Notes: a model not told the origin generated them from the letters alone. DNA of 64,000 bases from CAIOHW01 sp964432565 (GCA_964432565.1 CAYSOA010000003.1:39424-103423), one strand, 5' to 3'. Shown: positions 8,762 through 17,337, counted from the stretch's first letter. Translations and numbers: made by a program.

Positions 8762-9433
8762 TCAGCCAACCTGACTCACATCAATGTGCGAGCTAAACCC
8801 TCGGGTCTTCTCCAGGGCATTGGTCAGGCGTTTCTCAAGCTGATCAAGATCCGAGCTGACCTTGACGTTGTTCTGCCAGTACCCCGTCGAAGCAGTCTGC
8901 TTTTCCCACTGCTGGCTCAGCCGCTCGACATCCGAAATGGCCGGCGCGACCTGACGATAAGGCTCGCTCTGGGCCACCGAAGGAAACTTCTGGGCTCGCT
9001 CCTTGAGTTGCCCCTCATGAGTTCGCGCACTCTTGAGAGCGTCCTGAATTTCACGAGTGTGCACCTTGTACTGAGCCATGAACTCCGAAGTCGGCTGGTT
9101 TTGTGCCGTCCTGACCTGTGCCTTGAGGCCACGAATCTGGTCCAGGGCGCTCAACAACGACGTCTCAACGGCAATCGTATGGGGAGCCAGGCTCATCCTG
9201 GCGGCATCCGCTTTGATTTCCTGTTCGCCCATTCCCCCTGGCGAAGCTCCCTTTTCGGGCGTCATTGCCGACTGTTCAGTGCCCGTCTCACCCGCCTCCT
9301 CCGAATGTCCCGACTGCTCATTGGATCCGGGAGCGCTATAGCCGTCGGCTACCGCGCTCACCGGAATGAAGCCCCCTTGCGCAGCCAGACACAACACCAA
9401 CGCCGGGGCGAACGCCCCGCTTCTGAATTTCAT
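8762..9433 (-). CDS. secreted protein of unknown function, helical
   Basis: 223-residue exported protein, not recognised. It begins MKFRSGAFAPALVLCLAAQGG, a signal peptide with probable cleavage after a small-residue stretch near residue 30. Residues about 30-75 are low-complexity and acidic (Ser/Gly/Glu); the rest is predicted mostly helical with repeated Gln/Lys/Glu, probably coiled-coil. No Cys after the signal region. The ATG at 9433 is set by AGGAGG 6 bp before it; the TTG at 9439 would overlap that site. It lies 52 bp downstream of uvrB on the same strand, behind an inverted repeat, and ends at a bidirectional terminator. Confidence 0.75.
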   Translation of the reverse strand: MKFRSGAFAPALVLCLAAQGGFIPVSAVADGYSAPGSNEQSGHSEEAGETGTEQSAMTPEKGASPGGMGEQEIKADAARMSLAPHTIAVETSLLSALDQIRGLKAQVRTAQNQPTSEFMAQYKVHTREIQDALKSARTHEGQLKERAQKFPSVAQSEPYRQVAPAISDVERLSQQWEKQTASTGYWQNNVKVSSDLDQLEKRLTNALEKTRGFSSHIDVSQVG

Positions 9434-9443
9434 GAACAACCTC

Positions 9444-9489
9444 CTGATTGGTTTTTCAATCTCTAGTCTGCAAGCCGAAAACCAATCAG
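9444..9489. repeat. 12-bp inverted repeat spanning the uvrB stop and the next gene's SD
   Basis: CTGATTGGTTTT (9444-9455) and AAAACCAATCAG (9478-9489) are exact inverse copies with a 22-base loop. On the minus-strand transcript the first arm contains the uvrB stop codon and the second arm runs directly into the AGGAGG of the 8762-9433 gene. There is no T tract, so it is more likely an RNA-stability or translation-control hairpin than a terminator. Confidence 0.7.
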
Positions 9490-11639
9490 AGCGACAGGCC
9501 GAGACTCAACGCCCGAAGGCGACGCAGGCGATCCCGCAACTGGGCCGCTTCCTCGAACTGAAGCTGCCTTGCGGCCTCTCTCATATCCTCTTCCATTTTC
9601 TTCAGAATCTTTGGCAGTTCTTCGATCTTCGTGAAGTAATCACCGGCAGTCTGGCTGATGGCCTCGATCGTAGCGCTCGAATCCAACAGGTCGAGACCAG
9701 CGACGGCATCCGCGGAGTTCTCGGCGGCACTCCAGATACTCCTTCCGTGGCCCGATCCCGAGCCGGTGCGCAGGGCACGCTTGGCCAGCGCCGCCTTATC
9801 GAGCCGAGCCATCACCTGATCCTCCTCCGAGACGATCGGAGCGGGAATCGCCTTTTGGATGGTTCTCGGAGTGATGCCGTGTTCGGCGTTGAACTCTTCC
9901 TGGATTTTGCGACGTCGAGCGGTCTCATCGATCGCAATGCGCATGCTCTCGGTGATCCTGTCCGCGTAGAGCAGAACGAAGCCGTTTGCGTTACGTGCGG
10001 CCCGCCCGATCGTCTGGATCAGCGATCGCTGGCTTCTGAGAAACCCTTCCTTGTCGGCATCCAGAATGGCGACAAGCGAGACTTCCGGTAGATCAAGCCC
10101 TTCTCGAAGCAGGTTGATTCCCACCAGTACGTCAAACAGCCCCATCCGCAGATCGCGAAGAATCTCAATTCGCTCGAGGGTATCGATGTCGGAGTGAAGG
10201 TACTTCACCCTCACGCCCTTCTCGGTGTAGTAGCGGGTCAGGTCCTCGGCCAGTTTCTTCGTCAAGGTCGTCACGAGCACGCGCTCCTGAAGTTCGACGC
10301 GCTTGCGAATCTCGACCAGAAGGTCATCCACCTGGGTCGTTGCAGGACGAACCTCAAGCAACGGATCGAGGAGTCCCGTGGGCCGGATCACCTGCTCGAC
10401 GAACTCTCCTGCAGTCTGCTGCAGCTCGTACTCCCCGGGAGTGGCCGAAACGTAGACCACCTGATTTCGGGAGCGCTCCCATTCCTCGAAGTTGAGCGGC
10501 CGATTGTCGAGAGCCGAAGGCAGTCGAAAGCCATGCTCAACCAGCGTTGATTTGCGCGCTCGATCTCCGCGAGACATGCCGCCGATCTGGGGGACGGTCA
10601 CGTGGCTTTCATCGACGATCAGCAACCAGTCACGGGGAAAATATTCCAGCAGCGTGGGCGGCGCATCGCCCGGAGGACGTCCTGTCAAATGGCGGGAATA
10701 GTTCTCGATGCCCTGGCAGAACCCCAGCTCTTCGATCATCTCGAGGTCAAACATCGTGCGCTGTTCGAGACGCTGCGCCTCGACCAGGCGCTCCTGCGAG
10801 CGGAGCTCGGCAAGACGCTGCTGAAGTTCGACGCGAATCGAATCGATGGCTCTCTTTCTATTTTCGAGCGTCGTCACATAATGACTGCCCGGATAGATCG
10901 TAATACGAGGGATCTTTTGAATCCTGACGCCCCGAAGCGGATCAATCTCCGAAATCGATTCGATTTCATCTCCGAAAAATTCAACTCGGATCGCCCGCTC
11001 CTCTTCGTACGCAGGAAAAATCTCCACGACGTCGCCGCGAACACGGAAGGTTCCTCGGTGAAAGTCGATATCGTTGCGCTTGTATTGGATTTCTACCAGC
11101 TTTCGCAGCATCTCCTGGCGCTTCAATTCACGACCGACCTCGAGGTAGAGCAGCATTCCCTCGTAAGCCTCGGGAGAACCCAGGCCGTAGATGCACGAGA
11201 TGGAGGCGACAATCAGGACATCATTGCGATCAAGGAGAGAGCGTGTGGCCGAGTGACGAAGCTTGTCGATCTCCTCATTGATTGCGGAATCCTTCTCAAT
11301 GTAGGTGTCTGTCGACGGAATATAGGCTTCGGGCTGGTAGTAATCATAGTAGCTGACAAAGTACTCGACGGCATTGTTTGGAAAGAACTCTCGAAACTCG
11401 CTGAAGAGCTGGGCAGCAAGTGTCTTGTTGTGACAGAGAACCAATGTCGGCTTTCCCGTTCGGGCGATGACATTGGCCATCGTGAAGGTCTTCCCGGAGC
11501 CGGTTACCCCGAGCAAAACCTGCGCTTTTCTGCCCTCTGCAATTCCGCGAGAGAGCGCCTCGATGGCCTGCGGCTGGTCGCCCGTCGGCTGAAACGGGGT
11601 GGCGAGCTCGAACTTCCGGTTCGAACGGCCTTCCGTCAT
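9486..11639 (-). CDS. uvrB: UvrABC excinuclease subunit B
   Basis: DNA-damage-verifying helicase-like subunit of nucleotide excision repair, 717 residues, somewhat longer than E. coli UvrB. Walker A is GVTGSGKT (residues 44-51); the beta-hairpin region VEYFVSYYDYYQPEAYIP that threads DNA is intact; helicase motifs DESHVT, SATPGEYE and QTIGRAARN follow. The C-terminal UVR motif (KKMEEDMREAARQLQFEEAA) for UvrC binding is present. About 60 extra residues before it (around 620-670, Ser/Ala-rich) lengthen the linker. The start overlaps the cysS stop by one base (TGATG), so translation is coupled to cysS. Confidence 0.97.
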   Translation of the reverse strand: MTEGRSNRKFELATPFQPTGDQPQAIEALSRGIAEGRKAQVLLGVTGSGKTFTMANVIARTGKPTLVLCHNKTLAAQLFSEFREFFPNNAVEYFVSYYDYYQPEAYIPSTDTYIEKDSAINEEIDKLRHSATRSLLDRNDVLIVASISCIYGLGSPEAYEGMLLYLEVGRELKRQEMLRKLVEIQYKRNDIDFHRGTFRVRGDVVEIFPAYEEERAIRVEFFGDEIESISEIDPLRGVRIQKIPRITIYPGSHYVTTLENRKRAIDSIRVELQQRLAELRSQERLVEAQRLEQRTMFDLEMIEELGFCQGIENYSRHLTGRPPGDAPPTLLEYFPRDWLLIVDESHVTVPQIGGMSRGDRARKSTLVEHGFRLPSALDNRPLNFEEWERSRNQVVYVSATPGEYELQQTAGEFVEQVIRPTGLLDPLLEVRPATTQVDDLLVEIRKRVELQERVLVTTLTKKLAEDLTRYYTEKGVRVKYLHSDIDTLERIEILRDLRMGLFDVLVGINLLREGLDLPEVSLVAILDADKEGFLRSQRSLIQTIGRAARNANGFVLLYADRITESMRIAIDETARRRKIQEEFNAEHGITPRTIQKAIPAPIVSEEDQVMARLDKAALAKRALRTGSGSGHGRSIWSAAENSADAVAGLDLLDSSATIEAISQTAGDYFTKIEELPKILKKMEEDMREAARQLQFEEAAQLRDRLRRLRALSLGLSL

Positions 11640-13144
11640 CAGCGATACTCCCAGGTCGTGCCCTGGGGTCCATCCTTGATCTCCACTCCCCGGTCGTGAA
11701 GCTCCCTGCGGATCTCATCAGCACGCTCAAAATTCTTCGCTGCACGAGCCGCCTTTCGCTCGGCAATTCGTGATTCAATCTCCTCGGGCGTGAGTCTCCC
11801 CTCCTGGCGCGCAGCCTTCACCCGGCTGATATCGGCAAGCGCCTTTCCGGAGTCCAGACGACCGACTCCGATCAGGTCCCCCAGATCCTGCTCCAGAAGA
11901 TTGAGAAACGCCTGCGCTCCCAGGCAGGCGGCTGGAGTCGCCTGAGCCAATGGCTCGGACGAGATCCGGTTGAAGTCCCGAATCAGCTGGAACACTACGG
12001 CCAAAAGCTCGGGCGTGTTGAAGTCGTTCGACATGGCCTCGACCATCCGCTCACGCGCCTTCTCACACTCGGCCACAAAATCACCCCAGAGAGACTCGGC
12101 CCTGAGGTCTGGCACTGCCCGGCGCACCGCCGCCAGACCGGCTGCTTTTTGCTTTGCCTCGTAGATGCGCTGAAGCCCGGTGAGAGCCTGGTCGATCGCT
12201 TCATCTCCGAAGTCGATAATCGAGCGGTAGTGCACCGAAAGCAGGAGATAACGGGCGATTTCACCGCTGTACTGTGTCAGGAAGTCGCGAGCGAGAAAAA
12301 CATTGCCCAGGCTCTTGGACATCTTCTCCTTCGACAAGGTCAGGAAGGCGGAATGCAGCCAGTACTTCACGAAGGGCGCCTTCCCGCATGCCGCCTCGCT
12401 CTGTGCGATCTCGTTCTCGTGATGGGGAAAGATCAGGTCCTCTCCGCCGTGGTGCACGTCGATCTGATCGCCCAGCCACTTCGACGCCATCGCCGAACAC
12501 TCGATATGCCAGCCGGGCCGCCCTCGCCCCCAGGGCGACTCCCAGAAGGGCTCTCCAGGTTTGGCGGGCTTCCAAAGCGCAAAGTCGAGAGGGTTCCGCT
12601 TCTTCTCATTCACTTCGACACGCGCGCCCACTTCGAGCTCATCCAGATTTCGCTGCGAGAGCTTTCCGTAGCCGGCGAAGTCCTTCACCGAGAAGAACAC
12701 CTCACCGTTAACCACGTAGCCATGACCATGGGTGACGATCTTTTCGATCATGGCGATGATTTCAGCCATGTGGGAGGTGACCGTCGTCTTGTGCGTGGGC
12801 TCGAGCAGCCCCGCAACGGCATAATCCTTCTCCACCTCGGCAATATATTTCTTCGAAACTTCTTCGGGCGACACGCCCTCCTGCCGGGCACGATTGATGA
12901 TCTTGTCGTCGACGTCGGTGTAGTTTCGCACGAAAGTCACGTCGTATCCGGCTCGCCTGAAGAACCGAAAGAACAGGTCGGCGACCATTGCCGCCCGCAG
13001 ATTTCCGATGTGAATCAGATTGTACACCGTCGGTCCGCAGGAGTAGAGCGTCAACCTGCCGGGCTGGAGCGTTTCAAGCAGCTCCTTCTTCCCGGTCAGG
13101 GTGTTGGTGACTCTGATTTTTTGAGCAAACGTTCGGCTGGACAT
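11639..13144 (-). CDS. cysS: cysteinyl-tRNA synthetase
   Basis: Class I aminoacyl-tRNA synthetase charging tRNA-Cys, 501 residues from the ATG at 13144. Signature features: the first zinc ligand in SCGPTVYN, the HIGN form of the HIGH motif, zinc ligands in ECSAMASKWLG and HHENEIAQSEA, and KMSKS in KEKMSKSLGN. The C-terminus has the usual anticodon-binding helices. An in-frame ATG at 13171 has a GAGG site but would translate through the terminator hairpin; the 13144 start fits family alignments better. The gene follows carD and is coupled to uvrB by a TGATG junction. Confidence 0.96.
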   Translation of the reverse strand: MSSRTFAQKIRVTNTLTGKKELLETLQPGRLTLYSCGPTVYNLIHIGNLRAAMVADLFFRFFRRAGYDVTFVRNYTDVDDKIINRARQEGVSPEEVSKKYIAEVEKDYAVAGLLEPTHKTTVTSHMAEIIAMIEKIVTHGHGYVVNGEVFFSVKDFAGYGKLSQRNLDELEVGARVEVNEKKRNPLDFALWKPAKPGEPFWESPWGRGRPGWHIECSAMASKWLGDQIDVHHGGEDLIFPHHENEIAQSEAACGKAPFVKYWLHSAFLTLSKEKMSKSLGNVFLARDFLTQYSGEIARYLLLSVHYRSIIDFGDEAIDQALTGLQRIYEAKQKAAGLAAVRRAVPDLRAESLWGDFVAECEKARERMVEAMSNDFNTPELLAVVFQLIRDFNRISSEPLAQATPAACLGAQAFLNLLEQDLGDLIGVGRLDSGKALADISRVKAARQEGRLTPEEIESRIAERKAARAAKNFERADEIRRELHDRGVEIKDGPQGTTWEYR

Positions 13145-13190
13145 AAAAAAACCCCGGGCCGGCGGCTTCATTACCGCCTCTGCCCGGGGT
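13145..13190 (-). terminator. intrinsic terminator abutting the cysS start
   Basis: Reading the minus strand after carD, ACCCCGGGC and GCCCGGGGT form a 9-bp stem extended by an inner GGCGG/CCGCC pairing, followed by seven T that run directly into the ATG of cysS at 13144. It should stop most carD transcripts; the alternative ATG of cysS at 13171 sits inside the loop. Confidence 0.85.
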
Positions 13191-13205
13191 CAAGAATAGT
13201 GCAGA

Positions 13206-13700
13206 TCAGGAAGCGAAAATAGTCTGAATTTCCTGCTCAATGACCGCTTCCTGGGCATGCTTGGCGAGAGAGATCTCTCGAACCAGAAGCGCCTTGGCCT
13301 GATCCAGCATCTTTCGCTCGCCGAACGAGAGGTCCTTGCTGTGACGCAGAAGGAAAAGATTTCGGAGCACTTCAGCGATCTCAAAAACAGAGCCCGTCTT
13401 GATCTTCTCCATGTACTCGCGGTAGCGACGATTCCAGGTCGTCTGGTCGATCTTGACGTTCCTCTGCTTCAGGATCTTGTAGACGGCCTGAACGTCCTTG
13501 GAAGAAATGATCTCGCGAAGTCCCACCGAGTCGGCATTGTCCGTCGGCACCATGATGGTCATTGAGTTTTCAATGACCTGAAGAACGTAGAATCGCTTCT
13601 TCTGGCCTCCAACATCACGTTCGTCGATACGCTTGACGACAGTCACTCCGTGGGCGGGATAGACTGCATTGTCGCCGACTTTGAACATAGGACCTGCCAT
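13206..13700 (-). CDS. carD: CarD/CdnL-family RNA polymerase-binding regulator
   Basis: 164-residue transcription regulator that binds the RNA polymerase beta subunit and stabilises open complexes, notably at rRNA promoters. N-terminal RID (Tudor-like) domain: FKVGDNAVYPAHGV...YVLQV, residues about 5-65. The C-terminal helical DNA-interacting domain contains TWNRRYREYMEKIKTG and LSFGERKMLDQA. The size fits CdnL rather than the large Myxococcus CarD with its HMGA tail. The ATG at 13700 has GGAGGT 9 bp upstream; the in-frame extension to 13832 crosses the promoter and is rejected. It is monocistronic or weakly linked to cysS by the terminator. Confidence 0.95.
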   Translation of the reverse strand: MAGPMFKVGDNAVYPAHGVTVVKRIDERDVGGQKKRFYVLQVIENSMTIMVPTDNADSVGLREIISSKDVQAVYKILKQRNVKIDQTTWNRRYREYMEKIKTGSVFEIAEVLRNLFLLRHSKDLSFGERKMLDQAKALLVREISLAKHAQEAVIEQEIQTIFAS

Positions 13701-13794
13701 GACTGTACTACCTCCGAAAAGCGGACTTCTGAAACTCGAGCATGAGGAGCTCGCCGGGAGAACTTCTGCCGGATTGGAATCAAGAGACTGACGC

Positions 13795-13823
13795 ACCTTA
13801 GCACTCCTGATGACCTGAGTCAA
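13795..13823 (-). promoter_or_regulatory. predicted sigma-70 promoter of carD
   Basis: On the minus strand TTGACT (13823-13818) is followed by a 17-bp spacer and TAAGGT (13800-13795). Transcription would start near 13788, giving a leader of about 88 bases before the carD ATG at 13700. Upstream sequence is AT-rich. Confidence 0.5.
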
Positions 13824-14005
13824 TCCTGACACAGCGCAACCAGCAAATAAATATATGAAATTAAAAGGTTTTTTTGAGCCAAAAAACTACTCCTTCAACA
13901 TCCTGCACGAAAGCCGCAGACGCCCGGCCAGAAGCAATCCGAGTGCCAGCACACCCGATCTGGACCCTCCCCCCCACAACTCCAACTCAAACGCCTGAAA
14001 TCACG

Positions 14006-14035
14006 AAAAAAAAGGGACACCTCGGCGGGTGTCCC
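14006..14035 (-). terminator. intrinsic terminator of the acyl-CoA dehydrogenase gene
   Basis: On the minus strand GGGACACC and GGTGTCCC form an 8-bp stem with a 6-base loop followed by eight T. It lies 63 bp beyond the stop codon at 14098. Confidence 0.9.
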
Positions 14036-14097
14036 TTCCTGCTGCCTTCCATTCTCGACGGGCGGAGCCGTCAAAACTCCATACAACCGCCCTGCAA

Positions 14098-15840
14098 CTA
14101 GTCTTTCAGGATGTCAAAGTCGCAGCGGCCACGGCCATAGGCCTCCTGAGCGATGTACTTGATCAGATCGTCATCATTTCGATCGATCCCCACAAAGTTG
14201 GCGCGAATTCGATTCGAAGCACGATGAAAGAAGCTGCGAGTCATGGCGATCTCGAGCTCACAGGCCTCCTCTCCTCGCTTTTCAATCTGGCGAGTCACCC
14301 GGGAAACGAGACAAAGCATCGCATACAGGTCGATGGCCGTGTCGGCGATCCGCTTTTGGGCCAGCTGCATCAGGTGAATGCTGCGTCCATGACGCCGAAG
14401 AAGTACATCGACATTCGACGCAAACTCCACTGCAAACTCTTCCAGCAGCGAGGCCTCCTTCTTCAATGCGGCATGCGCCCTGGTGATCGACTGACCGAAA
14501 ATACGCTGCTTGAACTTTCGGATCGCAAAATCGCTTACCGGTCCCAGGCCCTTCAGGGGATGCTTGATGGCATCAGCAAGGCCGGCAAGCTCCTGTCCTG
14601 GCCCCTGCATTCCCGAAAGTGCGACGAATGCCCGAAGGATCTCATTCGTTCCCTCGAAAATCCGGTTGATGCGGGCATCGCGAAGGGCCTTCTCGAAGGG
14701 ATACTCCTTCATGTAGCCGAGCCCACCCCAGATCTGCAGGTTCTCGTCGACGACCTCCCAGAGCATCTCACTGGCGAATACCTTTGAAATGGCGCTCTCC
14801 AGCGAATAATCGACTTCTCCTCGATCGATCAGGCTCGTGGTCATGTAGACCATGCTCTCGGCGGCATAGATGTTCGACATCATGCGACCGATCTTGTCCT
14901 TGATCATCCCAAATTCGCCGATCTTCTTCTTGAACTGAACACGCTCGTTGCAATGCTCGACGGCAGACTCGAAGATTTTCTTCGCCGCGCCCACGCTACC
15001 GGCACCCAGCCCCATTCTCCCGTGATTCAGCACCCCCATTGCCACCTTGAAGCCCTGGCCGTCTCCACCAATCAGGTTCTCGATCGGAACCTTGACGTTG
15101 TCGAGATGGATGGCGTTGGTCCACGAGGCGCGAATCCCCAGCTTATGCTCTGAAGGTCCGGCACTCACGCCCTCTGATGGCAGCTCGACGGCGAAGCACG
15201 AGACCTTCTCGATCTTCTCGCCGGTCTTCTTGTCGATGGCATCAGTCTTCGCAAAAACGGTCATGAAGTTGGCGATTCCTCCATTCGTGATCCAGAGCTT
15301 GTTTCCACTCAGAATGTAGTGCCGACCGTCATCCGAGAGAACGGCCTTGGTCTTGATTGACGCCGCGTCCGACCCGCTTCCCGGTTCGGTCAGGCAGTAG
15401 CAAGCCACCCATTCCCCACTCGCCAGCTTCGGAAGCCAGCGACGCTTCTGCTCGTCCGTTCCGAAAAGCAGCACTGCCTTGTAGCCGATGCTCTGGTGGG
15501 CACCCAGCGTGACGGCAAGGGCGCCGTCGATTCCGGCCAGCTCCTGGAATATCCGCGAATAGGCCATCTGATTGAAACCCATTCCGCCAAAGTCTTCCGG
15601 CACTCCCAATCCCATCAGTCCGAGCTCGGCCGCTTGATTGATGATCTCCCTCGGCATCGCTCCCGCCTCATCCCACTCGCCTGCACGAACGTGGTCCTTG
15701 GCAAACTTCTGGACCGAATCGAGCACCATGCCCACGGTTTCGGCGGAGTCCGCCGCGAGCTCTGGATACGGAAACAGGAGATCCTCGCGAATCTCGCCGT
15801 AGAACATCGATTTCATCAATGAGTTGGTCGCTACTGCCAT
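14098..15840 (-). CDS. acyl-CoA dehydrogenase, long VLCAD/ACAD9-like form
   Basis: FAD-dependent alpha,beta-dehydrogenation of acyl-CoA, first step of beta-oxidation. 580 residues: N-terminal helical domain, middle beta domain with CYCLTEPGSGSDAASIKT (about 147-164) and KLWITNGGIANF (181-192), then the C-terminal helical domain with the catalytic Glu396 in RIFEGTNEI. About 160 further residues form an extra helical domain, as in VLCAD and ACAD9, so long-chain substrates are likely (family inference). No membrane segment is seen. It stands alone with its own terminator; its upstream region carries a double palindrome (15933-15983) that could control it. Confidence 0.93.
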   Translation of the reverse strand: MAVATNSLMKSMFYGEIREDLLFPYPELAADSAETVGMVLDSVQKFAKDHVRAGEWDEAGAMPREIINQAAELGLMGLGVPEDFGGMGFNQMAYSRIFQELAGIDGALAVTLGAHQSIGYKAVLLFGTDEQKRRWLPKLASGEWVACYCLTEPGSGSDAASIKTKAVLSDDGRHYILSGNKLWITNGGIANFMTVFAKTDAIDKKTGEKIEKVSCFAVELPSEGVSAGPSEHKLGIRASWTNAIHLDNVKVPIENLIGGDGQGFKVAMGVLNHGRMGLGAGSVGAAKKIFESAVEHCNERVQFKKKIGEFGMIKDKIGRMMSNIYAAESMVYMTTSLIDRGEVDYSLESAISKVFASEMLWEVVDENLQIWGGLGYMKEYPFEKALRDARINRIFEGTNEILRAFVALSGMQGPGQELAGLADAIKHPLKGLGPVSDFAIRKFKQRIFGQSITRAHAALKKEASLLEEFAVEFASNVDVLLRRHGRSIHLMQLAQKRIADTAIDLYAMLCLVSRVTRQIEKRGEEACELEIAMTRSFFHRASNRIRANFVGIDRNDDDLIKYIAQEAYGRGRCDFDILKD

Positions 15841-15932
15841 CTGGGTCCCCCGGTCGGCTGCTGGTTCTTGGTTGTCAGGCGCTCTGATTCTACACAGACA
15901 TCCGGTCCTAAATCCAGAAGTCCGCCACCATC

Positions 15933-15983
15933 GACAAATTGTCCTTCGATTTCCTCAAACGAAGGCAGCCGTGACAATTTGTC
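15933..15983. promoter_or_regulatory. paired palindromic operator, GACAAWTTGTC twice
   Basis: GACAAATTGTC (15933-15943) and its reverse complement GACAATTTGTC (15973-15983) each form a near-perfect palindrome, with centres 40 bp apart, close to four helical turns. Between them CCTTCG and CGAAGG form another inverted repeat. The arrangement suits cooperative binding of a dimeric repressor on one DNA face. It lies about 93 bp upstream of the acyl-CoA dehydrogenase start and 150 bp upstream of the gspC promoter. The regulator is unknown. Confidence 0.6.
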
Positions 15984-16125
15984 AGAAGCTCCGACTCGCG
16001 AGAGACTCGGACACCAACGAGTCGCGACGCCAATTCATCGACGACCTCGCCGATCATCGTTGAAATCATTCAAGACCCGCCTCGTTCGCTGCAGCCAATT
16101 CCATGACGAATTTTTCTTTGCGATC

Positions 16126-16140
16126 TGGCACTCTCCTTGC
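16126..16140 (+). promoter_or_regulatory. predicted sigma-54 (-24/-12) promoter of the T2SS operon
   Basis: TGGCACTCTCCTTGC matches the RpoN consensus TGGCAC-N5-TTGC, with exactly 10 bp between the GG (16127-16128) and the GC (16139-16140). The expected start near 16152 leaves a leader of about 24 bases containing an AGGAAAG site before the gspC ATG at 16176. No enhancer-binding regulator is encoded nearby. Confidence 0.65.
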
Positions 16141-16175
16141 GTTGGATCTGACAGCAGGCAGGAAAGACAGCAACA

Positions 16176-17315
16176 ATGTGGAAGCAACGACTGACAAACT
16201 GGAAGAGCAGAATCATCTCGCAGGCACTGGCGGGAGCCAGAAACGTTCGCGCCCTTCTGGCGAGTCAGCGACCGCGCCTGCAGACACTGGCTGATCGAAT
16301 CCAGTCCCAGGACCGGGTTCGCGATCTGCTCGAGAAGGCCAGAAGCCTGATCACGCGACCCCAGGGTTCCTCCTCCGGAGCGCCACGCAAGTGGAACTGG
16401 CGCCACCTGCTCGAACGAACGGCCGAAATCGTCCAGAAGAGAGGCGCCTCCTTCTACGGAACCGCTATCGCAGTGGCAGGATCTGCCTACTTCATCTCAG
16501 ATGTCGGCGCCCTATGGATCGAGGGGCGACTTCCCGAGCCATCGGCCTCTTCAGCAACGCTTCGAGGAGCGTTTCCAGGGCGCGCCTCCAACGAACAGGA
16601 CTTTGCCTCGATCTGGCAGCGAAATCTTTTCAGCAGCAAGGGCCTCATCCCCGGAGAGAGCTCACCGGCTTCCGACTCCGTCTCGGATCCGGGTGGCGCC
16701 CCACAACCCAGCAGTCTTCCCTTCAACCTGATTGGAACCCTCGTCCTTCGCAATGAGCTGAGGTCGATTGCAACAATCGAGGACAAGGGAGCATCGCTGG
16801 TTATACCGGTCCGAATCGAGGATGAAATTCCGTCGAAGGCTAGAATTCTTTCGATCGAACCCAGTCGGGTCATCTTCCTGAATCTCGGAAACGGCCGACG
16901 GGAGTTCATTGAAATCCCCGAAGACGCGACGACGCGTCGAGTCTCCATCGGCGGAGGAACTCCCACCACGGCCGCTGTCCGAATCGAACGCGCCGGCAAC
17001 AACTTCTCGGTTCCGAGGACCGATCTCGATCAGGCATTCACCAATCTCAACAGCGTCCTGACGCAGGCGAGGGCCGTTCCTCACTACGAGAACGGAGCCC
17101 CTGCGGGTTACAAGCTGTTTCAAGTGGTTCCTGACGGCTTTTTCGCGAAACTCGGGCTGAAAGACCAGGACATCATCTGTGGAATCGACGGACAGTCCGT
17201 CAACGATCCGGCCAAGGCTCTCGAACTTCTCGGCCAGCTCAAGACCGCCAATCATGTCGAACTCTGCATCAAGCGCGACGGAAGACAACAGAACTTTGCC
17301 TATGACATTCGCTGA
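16176..17315 (+). CDS. gspC: type II secretion protein GspC
   Basis: Inner-membrane clamp linking the secretin to the inner-membrane platform. 379 residues: a cytoplasmic N-terminus unusually long at about 90 residues and basic, one transmembrane helix (about 91-114), a periplasmic homology region (FNLIGTLVLRN...IEDKGASLVIPVR, about 185-250) and a C-terminal PDZ-like domain (YKLFQVVPDGFFAKLGLKDQDII). Typical GspC proteins have only a short cytoplasmic tail, so the 90-residue extension is notable. First gene of the operon, directly behind the -24/-12 promoter; gspD starts 22 bp after its stop. Confidence 0.92.
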   Translation: MWKQRLTNWKSRIISQALAGARNVRALLASQRPRLQTLADRIQSQDRVRDLLEKARSLITRPQGSSSGAPRKWNWRHLLERTAEIVQKRGASFYGTAIAVAGSAYFISDVGALWIEGRLPEPSASSATLRGAFPGRASNEQDFASIWQRNLFSSKGLIPGESSPASDSVSDPGGAPQPSSLPFNLIGTLVLRNELRSIATIEDKGASLVIPVRIEDEIPSKARILSIEPSRVIFLNLGNGRREFIEIPEDATTRRVSIGGGTPTTAAVRIERAGNNFSVPRTDLDQAFTNLNSVLTQARAVPHYENGAPAGYKLFQVVPDGFFAKLGLKDQDIICGIDGQSVNDPAKALELLGQLKTANHVELCIKRDGRQQNFAYDIR

Positions 17316-17337
17316 AGACCTTCAGGAGAAGACCCCC

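Larger units (their letters stand above)
13701..14097. other. 397-bp gene-free region between carD and acyl-CoA dehydrogenase
   Basis: Holds the carD promoter (13795-13823), an AT-rich stretch around 13845-13880 with A and T runs that could act as an UP element, and the terminator of the acyl-CoA dehydrogenase gene (14006-14035). Short frames in both directions have no ribosome site or recognisable protein. No RNA gene was recognised. Confidence 0.6.
15841..16175. other. 335-bp divergent regulatory region, acyl-CoA dehydrogenase / T2SS operon
   Basis: No gene. Contains, from left to right: a possible -10 (TAGAAT on the minus strand, around 15886-15891) for the acyl-CoA dehydrogenase, the paired palindrome at 15933-15983, and the -24/-12 promoter of gspC at 16126-16140. 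No RNA gene was recognised. Confidence 0.6.

Noticed and set aside
10602..11699. 365-codon plus-strand frame
   Set aside because: Antisense to uvrB; no ribosome site or known domain.
13874..14101. 75-codon plus-strand frame
   Set aside because: No ribosome site, crosses the terminator of the neighbouring gene, and composition is Pro/Thr-rich by frame bias.
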